Assembly: GCA_016716905.1 (NCBI GenBank)
Contig: JADJUS010000004.1
Coordinates: forward strand, 1,116,001 to 1,180,000
DNA length: 64,000 bases
Direction of reading: 5' to 3'
Source of the DNA: Acidobacteriota bacterium
GTDB lineage: Bacteria; Acidobacteriota; Vicinamibacteria; Vicinamibacterales; SCN-69-37
Shown here piece after piece: positions 20,112 through 28,849 of this stretch; position 1 is the first letter of the stretch; each line of letters begins with the position of its first letter. The translations under genes were made by a program, and so were the position numbers. The notes below the pieces were generated by a model. The model saw nothing but the letters and a program-made list of their open reading frames with translations, was not told the origin of the DNA and searched no databases.

Positions 20112-20398
20112 AACGCGGCGACCTACAGCGTTTTCCGTTTGCTGGTAGACCTCGGCCTGGAAAACCAGGCCGAGCTACGCACGGGAGCATATCGACCGGG
20201 CGTAGCTCTCGTGCCGTGCATCACCGCTTGAATTCACCCGGGCTGGTTCTCAAGCCCGAGTGTGCACTGCACACAAGCAAAAAACCTTCTAGTCGGTGAA
20301 GTGTGCCGCGATCGGCGGTGAGTCGGGCCGTTGGGCGGTGCGAGGGCGAGGAGCTGGGAGCCGTGACCGACGCCCTCAATCGCTGGCTCGACCCCTGA
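20108..20398 (+). pseudogene. MazF/PemK-like toxin gene, middle replaced by repeat sequence
   Basis: Starting at the GTG at 20108, the reading is VKRGDLQ, the typical N-terminus of MazF toxins (KRGD). The same frame at 20300-20398 reads VPRSAVSRAVGRCEGEELGA and then VTDALNRWLDP before a TGA, which resembles a MazF C-terminus. In between (about 20130-20290) lies the family A hairpin element, and the frame stops at 20297-20299. Total span is 97 codons, near MazF length. The antitoxin is intact, so the pair is probably inactive as a toxin system. The call rests on short matches. Confidence 0.5.
20146..20262. repeat. Family A hairpin element inside the toxin remnant
   Basis: A perfect 10-bp stem CTCGGCCTGG/CCAGGCCGAG (20151-20174, AAAA loop) is followed by GAGCTACGCACG, the partial complement CGTAGCTCTCGTGC, and a second hairpin CGGGCTGGTTCTCAAGCCCG near 20239-20258. 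The layout matches 8603-8703. Confidence 0.75.
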
Positions 20399-20430
20399 TC
20401 CGCCATCGTCCTAAGGGCCGACTGAAGGAT

Positions 20431-23118
20431 ATGATTCCCCGGCCGCCACTGATGCACCTTGCCGCCGGTACGCGAATCGGTCCTTACGAAGTCACCGGCC
20501 TGCTCGGGGCGGGCGGTATGGGCGAGGTGTATCGCGCCCGCGATGCGCGCCTGAATCGTGATGTCGCCCTCAAGGTGCTGCCCGATGAATTCGCCGCCGA
20601 TCCCGAACGGCTGCAGCGCTTCACCCGCGAGGCGCAGGCGCTGGCCGCGCTCAATCATCCGAATATCGCGGCGATCTACGGAATAGAAGAGTCCGGGGGC
20701 CAGAGTTCTGGGCCCAGGGTGCAGGCGCTGGTCATGGAACTGGTCGAAGGGGAGGACTTGTCGGCGCATATCGGTCGTGGCCCGGTCTCTGTGGCCGATG
20801 CGGTGTCGATCGGGCGGCAGATTGCGGATGCGCTTGAAGCCGCCCACGAGCAGGGCATCATCCATCGCGACCTGAAGCCTGCCAACATCAAGGTCCGCCC
20901 GGACGGGACAGTGAAAATCCTGGACTTCGGCCTAGCGCGGACGCTGGACCCTGGAGCCGGGACGCGGGACGTGTCGAACTCTCCCACCCTGACCGCCCGC
21001 GCGACGCAGATTGGGATGATCATCGGCACCGCTGCCTACATGGCGCCCGAGCAGGCCAAGGGCAAAGCGGTCGATCGTCGCGCCGACATCTGGGCCTTCG
21101 GCGTCGTCCTCTACGAAATGCTGTCCGGCCGGCGGGCGTTTGACGGCGAAGATGTGTCCACGACGCTCGCGGCCGTGCTGATGAAGGACCCGGAGTGGAG
21201 TGCACTGCCGGCCTCAACACCCGCGGCGCTGCGGCGCCTGGTCTTGCGGTGCCTTGAGCGCGACCCTCGGCTGCGGCTTCGCGATATCGGTGAGGCGCGC
21301 GTGCTGCTCAGTGACGCGGCTGCGGTTCGCGATCAACCCGCGAGCGCCGCGGCCACGCCCGGGCAGTCGGCGCGCCCATCAATCGTACCTTGGGCGATCG
21401 CCGTACTTGCGGCCGTGGCCGCTGCGGTGTTTGCGATCCTCCCGATGGTGGGCTCCGAACCCGAAGGAGTGCCGGTTCAGTTCAATGTGTCCTTTCCCCC
21501 TGGGATCCGTCCGTTGTCAGCCGGGAGCGACTATCACGGCGGCGCGATTTCTCCCGACGGGCACAACGTTGCATTCAGTGGCGCTGACGAGAAGACCGGT
21601 CGGGTCGCCATCTACGTCCGGTCCATCGATTCCGTGGAAGCGACGATGGTCAGGGGCACGGACGGGGGGCGATACCCGTTCTGGGCGCCGAACAGCCGGA
21701 CCATTGCGTTTTATGCGCGGGGCAAGCTGAGTCGCGTGGACATCGATGGCGGATCGCCGATGGTGATTTGCGACGCGCCCAATGGCGGATGGGGCGGTGC
21801 GTGGAACCGCGACGACATCATCCTCGCCGGTGTCACCGACCCGGGCCCGCTCGTCAGAGTCTCGGCAAGGGGCGGAGATACCCCTGTGCCGGTGACCAAG
21901 GTCCTGCCAGGAGACAACGATCACGACTGGCCGCAGTTCCTTCCCGATGGCCGGCATTTTGTTTACACCGCCTGGGGCAACAGCTTCACCGGTGCCAACA
22001 ATACCTACATCGGATCGCTTGATTCCCCCGACAGCAAACTGCTGGTCAAGGACCTGTTTCATCCGGCCGCGTATGCCGATCCTGGTTTTATTCTGTTCAT
22101 CCGGGACGGAACGTTGATGGCGCAGGAGTTCGATCCTCGGTCGCTGGAACTCAAGGGAGTCCCATCGTCCGTCGCGAGCGACGCCAAGGGGCCCATCACC
22201 GTCGCCGCGAATGGCGCGCTGAGTTACACGTCAACGCTGATGGACAACACGAGCCGGCTCGAGTGGATTGGCCGCGACGGTACCGGTGGGCGGCCTCTTG
22301 CGCCGTCAGGGTTCTATGCCGATCCAGCGATTTCGCCCGATGGGACCAAGGTGGCCTATGGGAAGAAGGAATCCCTCAGCGGCACGTTCGATGTCTACAT
22401 TCTCGACCTCACGACCGGAGCAGAGCGGCGACTCACGTTTGATCCAGCCGATGACCGATCCCCGGTCTGGTCACCTGACTCGAGGGACATCGTGTTCAGC
22501 GCCGGCCGTCAGCCCGTCGGCTTGTATCGAAGACAGGCGAACGGCGCCGGCGCGGAAACGATGATTTCTCCGAGCGGCACCAGGCAGGTCTGGTCGGGAC
22601 AGTGGAGCAAGGATGGATTTATCCTCTCGTACGGCGACGCCGACGGGTCGTGGGACATCTTCACGCTCTCGCTTCCCGATCTGAAGTCGACGCGCATTCT
22701 GGGCTCGCCGACGCTGAACGAATCACGTGGGGCTGTGTCGCCCAATGGGAAATGGCTTGCCTACGACGCAAGAGAAACCGCCAGGTTCGAGGTGTTTCTG
22801 ACGACGTTTCCGCCTTCGGTGGACAAGTTGCCCGTGACGACCGAAGGCGGAGCCGAGCCGAAATGGAGCCATGATGGTAAAGAGTTGTTCTACGTCAACT
22901 CCACGACCGGCGCGCTGATGTCGGTACCGGTGACACTCACTGACCCTCCCACGTTCGGCACCCGCCGGCAGGTCCATCCCGGTCCGCTCGATTGGGGCTG
23001 GAACTCCAGCCACAGCTTCGACCTCGATCAGAAAACTGGTCGCGCGCTTGTAGAGGTCGTCGAGGCAAGAGCCGACCTGACCTTGGTGCTCAACTGGCGG
23101 GCACTGCTGAAGAGGTGA
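20431..23118 (+). CDS. Ser/Thr protein kinase with TolB/WD40-like propeller
   Basis: 895 residues from the ATG at 20431; a second ATG at 20452 (MHLAAGTRIGPYEV) is the usual family start and may be the real one. Kinase motifs: glycine loop GAGGMGEV near residue 26, Lys48, HRDLKPAN (Asp147), DFG (Asp165), GTAAYMAPEQ and DIWAFGVVLYEM. A membrane segment follows at about 315-335 (VPWAIAVLAAVAAAVFAIL), then a periplasmic propeller with PD40/TolB-type repeats (ISPDGHNVAFSG, VWSPDSRDIVFSA). This PknB-like fusion is abundant in Acidobacteriota and senses unknown ligands. The sulfatase gene starts two bases downstream. Confidence 0.93.
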   Translation: MIPRPPLMHLAAGTRIGPYEVTGLLGAGGMGEVYRARDARLNRDVALKVLPDEFAADPERLQRFTREAQALAALNHPNIAAIYGIEESGGQSSGPRVQALVMELVEGEDLSAHIGRGPVSVADAVSIGRQIADALEAAHEQGIIHRDLKPANIKVRPDGTVKILDFGLARTLDPGAGTRDVSNSPTLTARATQIGMIIGTAAYMAPEQAKGKAVDRRADIWAFGVVLYEMLSGRRAFDGEDVSTTLAAVLMKDPEWSALPASTPAALRRLVLRCLERDPRLRLRDIGEARVLLSDAAAVRDQPASAAATPGQSARPSIVPWAIAVLAAVAAAVFAILPMVGSEPEGVPVQFNVSFPPGIRPLSAGSDYHGGAISPDGHNVAFSGADEKTGRVAIYVRSIDSVEATMVRGTDGGRYPFWAPNSRTIAFYARGKLSRVDIDGGSPMVICDAPNGGWGGAWNRDDIILAGVTDPGPLVRVSARGGDTPVPVTKVLPGDNDHDWPQFLPDGRHFVYTAWGNSFTGANNTYIGSLDSPDSKLLVKDLFHPAAYADPGFILFIRDGTLMAQEFDPRSLELKGVPSSVASDAKGPITVAANGALSYTSTLMDNTSRLEWIGRDGTGGRPLAPSGFYADPAISPDGTKVAYGKKESLSGTFDVYILDLTTGAERRLTFDPADDRSPVWSPDSRDIVFSAGRQPVGLYRRQANGAGAETMISPSGTRQVWSGQWSKDGFILSYGDADGSWDIFTLSLPDLKSTRILGSPTLNESRGAVSPNGKWLAYDARETARFEVFLTTFPPSVDKLPVTTEGGAEPKWSHDGKELFYVNSTTGALMSVPVTLTDPPTFGTRRQVHPGPLDWGWNSSHSFDLDQKTGRALVEVVEARADLTLVLNWRALLKR

Positions 23119-23120
23119 CC

Positions 23121-24533
23121 ATGGACGCGCCGACAAAAAATAAGACATGGAGTGCTGCGGCACTCGGCATCGCGCTGATCGTCGCGGTGGCGATCGCGCG
23201 GCCGCTGTCGCAGGCCCCGCCGCGCCCGAACATCATCCTCATTCAGGCTGATGATCTGGGCTACGGCGACCTCAGTTCCTACGGCCAGGCGCAGTTTGCC
23301 ACGCCGGGCCTGGACCGGCTCGCCCGCGAGGGCATTCGCTTCACGCAGTACTACGCGGGCAGCACCGTGTGTGCACCGTCACGTGCCGTCTTGATGACCG
23401 GGCTGCACACCGGCCACACGTGGATTCGTGGCAACGGCGAGTATCCCCTGCGCGCAGAAGACGTCACCGTCGGTATGTCACTTGAGAAGGCCGGCTATCG
23501 CACTGCGGTCATCGGCAAATGGGGACTGGGTACGCCAGGCACCACCGGTCAGCCAGACCGCAAGGGCTTCGCGTATTCATTTGGCATTCTCGATCACTCG
23601 CACGCCCATCGGCAGTTCACCGACCATCTTTACCGCAACGCCGAGCGTGTGCCGGTGGATGTTGAGAAGGACTACGTCAACGACCTGTTCACGGCCGACG
23701 CTGCGTCATTCATCGAGCGGCCCGATGCGCGACCGTTCTTCCTGTATCTCAACTACACCGTTCCCCACGCTGAACTCCGCGTTCCGGAGGATTCCCTGGC
23801 GCCCTTCCGAGAGCGGTTCCCGGAGACGCCGTTTGTGAACGCCATTGCGGACGCCAAACCCGTTGTTGGCCAACCCGACCGGCCGTCGCTTGGGTACCGT
23901 TCGCAGGCGAGTCCTCGCGCCACCTTTGCCGCAATGATCACGCGCATGGATCGCGACATCGCCAGGCTGACCGACCTTTTGCAGGAGCGAGGCCTCGATC
24001 GACAGACCCTGATCATGTTCATCAGCGACAACGGCCCGCATCGTGAGGGTGGTGCGGATCCCGTGTACTTCAAGAGTTCAGGTGGACTGCGTGGTATCAA
24101 ACGCGACCTCTACGAGGGCGGCATCCGCGTGCCGATGATCGCGCGCTGGACGGGCACCATTCCCGCCGGGCAGGTGAGTGGACATCCCTGGGCGCATTGG
24201 GACATCTTCCCGACGCTCGCCGAGTTGTCTGGCGCATCCACGCCATCAGGTGTGGATGGCATGTCGATGGCCAATGCCCTCCGCGGCCGCGAACAGCCCG
24301 GTCACCCGTTCATGTACTGGGAGTTCCACGAACGCGGATTTCAGCAGGCGGGTCGCATGGGCTCCTGGAAGGCCGTTCGGATGGCGAAAGACGCGGCACT
24401 CGAACTGTACGACCTGTCAACGGACCCGTACGAACAGCAGAACGTCGCGGCAGCCAACCCTGAGGTGATTGCCCGAATGGAAGCGCACTTCCGGACCGCG
24501 AGGACCGACTCGGCCCTCTGGCCCGTGAAGTAG
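23121..24533 (+). CDS. Cys-type sulfatase
   Basis: 470 residues with an N-terminal hydrophobic segment (AALGIALIVAVAIARPL) for export or anchoring. The formylglycine site CAPSR (Cys84) matches the C-x-P-S-R consensus, followed by AVLMTG. Metal-binding Asp residues sit in LIQADDLGYGD (Asp44, Asp45) and MFISDNGPHREGG. It needs a formylglycine-generating enzyme, which is not in this window. It hydrolyses sulfate esters, substrate unknown; arylsulfatase or polysaccharide sulfatase are both possible. Confidence 0.93.
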   Translation: MDAPTKNKTWSAAALGIALIVAVAIARPLSQAPPRPNIILIQADDLGYGDLSSYGQAQFATPGLDRLAREGIRFTQYYAGSTVCAPSRAVLMTGLHTGHTWIRGNGEYPLRAEDVTVGMSLEKAGYRTAVIGKWGLGTPGTTGQPDRKGFAYSFGILDHSHAHRQFTDHLYRNAERVPVDVEKDYVNDLFTADAASFIERPDARPFFLYLNYTVPHAELRVPEDSLAPFRERFPETPFVNAIADAKPVVGQPDRPSLGYRSQASPRATFAAMITRMDRDIARLTDLLQERGLDRQTLIMFISDNGPHREGGADPVYFKSSGGLRGIKRDLYEGGIRVPMIARWTGTIPAGQVSGHPWAHWDIFPTLAELSGASTPSGVDGMSMANALRGREQPGHPFMYWEFHERGFQQAGRMGSWKAVRMAKDAALELYDLSTDPYEQQNVAAANPEVIARMEAHFRTARTDSALWPVK

Positions 24534-24551
24534 CCGCAGGTCGCGCGTCGC

Positions 24552-25355
24552 CTACCGGCCGTCGCCGTCGAGCAGTCCGCCCAGGGCTCCCAGCACTGAA
24601 CCCTCTTCCTTGCGGCCGCCTGTCAGACCCGGCACCGCTGCCACGATGCGGTTCGCCAGCCGGCTCAGCGGCAGCGACTGCAGCCAGATCTTGCCGGGGC
24701 CCGTCAGCGTGGCGAAGAACAGGCCCTCGCCGCCAAACAGCGCCGTCTTGATCTTGCCGACGTACTGAATGTCGTAGTTCACCGACGGCATCATCGCCAC
24801 GATGCAGCCGGTGTCGACGCGAAGGATCTCGCCCGGCTCGAGCGTGCGCTCGTGCAACGTGCCCCCGGCATGCACAAACGCCCAGCCGTCGCCCTCGAGC
24901 TTCTGCATGATGAAGCCTTCACCGCCGAAGAGCCCGACGCCCAACTTCCGCTGGAAGGCGATGCCGACGCTGACGCCTTTGGCTGCGGCGAGGAACGAGT
25001 CCTTCTGCGCGATGAGCACGCCGCCGATTTCAGACAGATGGACGGCAATGATCTTGCCTGGGTAGGGCGCGCCGAAGGCCAGCTTGCGCCGGCGGGTGGT
25101 GCGGTTCTGGAACACGGTCATGAACAGCGACTCACCGGTCAGCAGGCGTTTGCCTGCGCCCATCAGTGCGCCCATGATGCCGCTCTTCTGCTGCGCCGAC
25201 CCGTCACCGAAAATGGTCTCCATCTCGATGCCGTCGTCCATATACATCATGCCGCCGGCTTCGGCCACGGTCGCTTCGTTGGGGTCCAGCTCCACTTCGA
25301 CGAACTGCATGTCGTCGCCGAAGATCTTGTAGTCAATGTCGTGCATGTTTGCCAT
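24552..25355 (-). CDS. AIM24 / TIGR00266 family protein
   Basis: 267 residues, starting MANMHDIDYKIFGDDMQFVE. Typical features: VELDPNEATVAEAGGMMYMD, GESLFMTVFQN, YPGKIIAVHL, RKLGVGLFGGEGFIMQKLEG and LRVDTGCIVAMMPSVNYDIQ, all part of the beta-sandwich domain. There is no signal peptide. The family is widespread and its bacterial role is unknown (AIM24 is mitochondrial in yeast). It starts 15 bases after the upstream BNR gene and is probably cotranscribed. Confidence 0.88.
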   Translation of the reverse strand: MANMHDIDYKIFGDDMQFVEVELDPNEATVAEAGGMMYMDDGIEMETIFGDGSAQQKSGIMGALMGAGKRLLTGESLFMTVFQNRTTRRRKLAFGAPYPGKIIAVHLSEIGGVLIAQKDSFLAAAKGVSVGIAFQRKLGVGLFGGEGFIMQKLEGDGWAFVHAGGTLHERTLEPGEILRVDTGCIVAMMPSVNYDIQYVGKIKTALFGGEGLFFATLTGPGKIWLQSLPLSRLANRIVAAVPGLTGGRKEEGSVLGALGGLLDGDGR

Positions 25356-25370
25356 GTCTGCCCTTTACGC

Positions 25371-28300
25371 TCAGTTCTTCCAGATCGCGCCGTAGCCGAG
25401 ATCCCACAGCTTCTTGTTCAACGCCGGAAGGTCGGTGCCGAGGATGTCTTCGGAGCGGCGCCTGAGCGCCGTCCATTCGGCGTTCATCTTCTCGAGCATG
25501 TCGAGTGACGACTGGTTCACCCGGGGCACATCGCTCTCGGTCTGGTTGACCAGGAACAGGTAGTTGGCCGTGAACATGTTCACAAAATTCTCCACGTCGT
25601 CGTAGGCCTTGGCTTTGCGCTGCACCATGGCGTCGTCCCACGCCTTCATCTTCTTGAGGAGCGCGTCGGCATCGCGCTTGACGGCCGCGAACTTGTCACC
25701 CGCGGGTAGTGCCGCGTGGATGGCCTCGAGCTGTTTCTGTTTCTCGTAGAGACTGTTGACGGCCTTGTGCATCGCGGTCACGTCAGTCTCCATCTGCGAC
25801 ATGATCGCGTGATACTCCCTGTAGCCGGAGGCGGTGGTGGGGTAGAGCGGATTGGGTTGGATCTCCGCTTCGGTGACGGCCGACTGCGTGCCCATCTTGA
25901 GGGTGAATCGATACGTGCCGGGAATGGCCTTGTGCCCGTCATAGCTCGCCTCGATGTAGACCCCAGGCACCCCGGGGATGAGGGGATACCGCATGTCCCA
26001 GACAAAGCGGTTCAAACCTTTGCCCTTGGGCAGCGTGGCATCAGCGTCGGGGCCGCCGTCCCATTTCTTAAAGTCGGCCTTTTTAGAGGAGAACGTGCGC
26101 ACGGCCTTTCCCGCCGCATCCACGATCTCAAGTGTGATGTCGTCGGTCTTTGGCACTTCGGGCAGGTGGTAATAGAGCACGATGCCGTTGGCAGGATTCA
26201 CGCCACGGAACTTGTTGGCTCCGGTGAACTCTTCGTCCGACTCATTGAGTTCGCTCCCGCCATTGGCGAGCAGCGCTGGGGCCGGCTGGAAGATCGAGAA
26301 GGCTGCCGTGTCCTTCTTGTACTGTCGAATCAGTGCGAGGTCGTCGAGGACCCAGAACGCACGGCCCGATGTGGCCGCGATCAGGTTCCCCTTGTGCACC
26401 CGCAGGTCGGTGATTGGCGTCACCGGCAGGTTCAACTGGAAGGGCGACCACTCCTTGCCGCCGTTCCACGAGACGAAAACGCCGAGTTCCGTGCCCGCGA
26501 AGAGCAGGTCACGTCTGACGTCGTCCTCGCGTACGACGCGGGTGAAGGCGTTGCCCGGGATGCCGTTGTCGATCTTCGTCCACGTCGCGCCATAGTCGGT
26601 GGTCTTGTAGAGGCCGGGCGCGTGATCGTTGAATTTGTATCGCGTGGTGGCGATGTAGGCCGTCGCTTTGTCGAACGGGGAGACCTCGATCGCATTGATC
26701 AGGCACTCGGCCAGGCCCGGCGGGGTGACGTTCTTCCATGTCGTGCCGCCGTCCCTCGTCACCTGCACCAGTCCATCGTCGCTGCCGGTCCAGATGACGC
26801 CTTTTTCGTGCGGCGATTCCATGACGTAGGCGAGGGTGCCGTAGTTCTCGGCTCCAACGGCTTCGTTGGTGTACGGGCCGCCGCCTTTGCCCTGCTTCTC
26901 TGCGATGTTGCGCGTCAGGTCGGGCGAGACTTCCTTCCAGGTCTTGCCCATATCCGAGGTCTTCAGCAGGAACTGTGCGCCGTGATAGTAGGTGTTCGGC
27001 TCGTGTTTGCTCCAGATGATCGGCGCGTTCCAGTTGTAGCGATACTTCATGTCCCTGGCGTCCATGCCAAGGTACTGAATGGGCGCCGCCATGACGTTTG
27101 TGCCGGCCGAGGCTTTTGTGTCGAGCACTTCAATCGTGCCCTGGTAGCTGCCGCCGAGCACGAATCTCGGGTTGTCGGGATCAAACGCCAGAAACGCGCT
27201 CTCGCCTCCGGCCGACGATGTCCAGCCAGCGGCGGTGATGCCGCCGGCGCCAAACTCCCGACTGGCAATCGACACCGACGAGTTGTCCTGCTGGCCCGCA
27301 TAGATGCGGTAGGGGAACTGGTTGTCCACGTTGATGCGGTAGAACTGCGCGGTGGGCATGTTGCTTTGCACACCCCAGCTCTTGCCCCGGTCAAACGTGA
27401 TCGAAGCGCCGCCGTCATTTGAGACGACGAAGTTGTCCGGGTTCTGCGGGTTGATCCACAGGTCGTGGTAGTCGCCATGCGGCGCCGACATCACGGTCCA
27501 GGTCTTTCCGCCGTCGTCTGAACGCAACATCGGCGCGCTCAGGACGTAGATGGTGTTTTCGTTTTTCGGATCGATAAAGAGTTCGATGTAGTACCACGCG
27601 CGCTGGACCAGGCGCGAGTCGCCCGAGACTTTACTCCAGCTCTTGCCGGCGTTGGTCGACACGTACAGGCCGCGCTCGTCCTTGTTCGAGTCGCTTTCGA
27701 TCAGTGCGTACACCTTCTCGGGGTTGGACCGGCTGACGGCGATCGCCATCTTGCCCATTTCCTCTGGAAGGCCCTCCTTCATCCGTTCCCAGGTCTCGCC
27801 GCTGTCGATGGACTTGTAGAGGCCGCCACCGGGGCCGCCGCTGATGACTTTCCACGGCAGACGGCCGTATTCCCACATCGCCGCATACATGATGCGTGGG
27901 TTCGTCGCGTCCATCGAGAGCTCCGAGGAGCCCGTCCGCTCGTCGACGAAGAGCACGTTCTTCCAGGTGGTGCCGCCGTCCGTGGACTTGAACACGCCGC
28001 GCTGTTTCGACGAACTGTACAGCGCGCCCTGCGCCGCCACGTACACGATGTCGGGATTCTTCGGGTGCACGATGATGCGGGAAATGTGCTGCGTCTCGGC
28101 CAGGCCCATGTGTTTCCACGTCTTGCCCGCGTCGGTGGAGCGGTAGACGCCGTCCCCGTGGTGCGTCATGACGCCGCGCACGGCGTGTTCGCCCATGCCG
28201 ACGTAGACGACGTTCACATCGCTTTCGGCCACGGCCACCGCACCGACCGATCCGGTCTTGAAGAAGCCATCCGACACGTTGCGCCAGCTGATGCCCATGT

Positions 28301-28541
28301 CGTCTGTCTTCCACAAGCCGCCGCCCGTCGTGCCCATGTAATAGGTCTTCGGGTCGCCAGGTACGCCGGTGCTGGCCACGGAGCGTCCGCCGCGAAACGG
28401 CCCGATGGACCGCCACTTCACCGGTTTGAAGAACGCGTTGAGGTCGTCGGCCGTGGGAGATGCCACCTGGGGAGGGGCCTGCGCTGACACCGTCACGGCC
28501 GCGCCACAGAGAACAAGAAGGAGCAGGAGTCGTTGAGTCAT
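25371..28541 (-). CDS. BNR/sortilin-type beta-propeller protein, secreted
   Basis: 1,056 residues with a signal peptide ([19 protein letters not shown]). It carries many BNR/Asp-box repeats of the form S-x-D-x-G-x-T-W ([48 protein letters not shown]), forming two propellers like VPS10/sortilin or exo-xyloglucanase folds. The C-terminal 250 residues are a beta domain ([20 protein letters not shown]) and a helical tail. Usually annotated as glycosyl hydrolase in Acidobacteriota, but no catalytic residues can be assigned with confidence. It lies just upstream of the AIM24 gene. Confidence 0.88.
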   Translation of the reverse strand: MTQRLLLLLVLCGAAVTVSAQAPPQVASPTADDLNAFFKPVKWRSIGPFRGGRSVASTGVPGDPKTYYMGTTGGGLWKTDDMGISWRNVSDGFFKTGSVGAVAVAESDVNVVYVGMGEHAVRGVMTHHGDGVYRSTDAGKTWKHMGLAETQHISRIIVHPKNPDIVYVAAQGALYSSSKQRGVFKSTDGGTTWKNVLFVDERTGSSELSMDATNPRIMYAAMWEYGRLPWKVISGGPGGGLYKSIDSGETWERMKEGLPEEMGKMAIAVSRSNPEKVYALIESDSNKDERGLYVSTNAGKSWSKVSGDSRLVQRAWYYIELFIDPKNENTIYVLSAPMLRSDDGGKTWTVMSAPHGDYHDLWINPQNPDNFVVSNDGGASITFDRGKSWGVQSNMPTAQFYRINVDNQFPYRIYAGQQDNSSVSIASREFGAGGITAAGWTSSAGGESAFLAFDPDNPRFVLGGSYQGTIEVLDTKASAGTNVMAAPIQYLGMDARDMKYRYNWNAPIIWSKHEPNTYYHGAQFLLKTSDMGKTWKEVSPDLTRNIAEKQGKGGGPYTNEAVGAENYGTLAYVMESPHEKGVIWTGSDDGLVQVTRDGGTTWKNVTPPGLAECLINAIEVSPFDKATAYIATTRYKFNDHAPGLYKTTDYGATWTKIDNGIPGNAFTRVVREDDVRRDLLFAGTELGVFVSWNGGKEWSPFQLNLPVTPITDLRVHKGNLIAATSGRAFWVLDDLALIRQYKKDTAAFSIFQPAPALLANGGSELNESDEEFTGANKFRGVNPANGIVLYYHLPEVPKTDDITLEIVDAAGKAVRTFSSKKADFKKWDGGPDADATLPKGKGLNRFVWDMRYPLIPGVPGVYIEASYDGHKAIPGTYRFTLKMGTQSAVTEAEIQPNPLYPTTASGYREYHAIMSQMETDVTAMHKAVNSLYEKQKQLEAIHAALPAGDKFAAVKRDADALLKKMKAWDDAMVQRKAKAYDDVENFVNMFTANYLFLVNQTESDVPRVNQSSLDMLEKMNAEWTALRRRSEDILGTDLPALNKKLWDLGYGAIWKN

Positions 28542-28595
28542 AGGTAACCGCCGCTCAGAATTATGAACGAAGACGAGGGGGAGGGGGACAGGTGA

Positions 28596-28749
28596 AATTG
28601 AGGATTGAGGATTGAGGGATTGAGGATCGGGATGGGTCGCAGCGATCGGCTATCCCCCGATCTCACAATTCGCCAATTCCCATCAGCGATCCTCAAGCAG
28701 CAATCCGTAAAATCCCGATCCTCAATCGCTCAATCCTCAATCCTGAATT
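28596..28749. repeat. Inverted-repeat element upstream of the permease (family B)
   Basis: Arms of 38 bases (28596-28633 and 28712-28749) match as inverted copies at 36 of 38 positions and are built from the 7-base unit GATTGAG. The 308-base gap 28542-28849 holds this element, a short G-rich tract and the permease leader; no gene is visible in it. Confidence 0.85.
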
Positions 28750-28849
28750 GAACTGACGGGAGTTGGGCCCTCAATTGAATTGACGCGAATTGCCCGTCTG
28801 TTGCGGCGGTTGACCTGTGGCATGGCGGCGCCGACAATATCGGCGGGCC

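Noticed and set aside
25716..27422. Plus-strand open frame of 568 codons
   Set aside because: It is antisense to the BNR propeller gene, which has a signal peptide and clear Asp-box repeats. High GC makes long antisense frames common.
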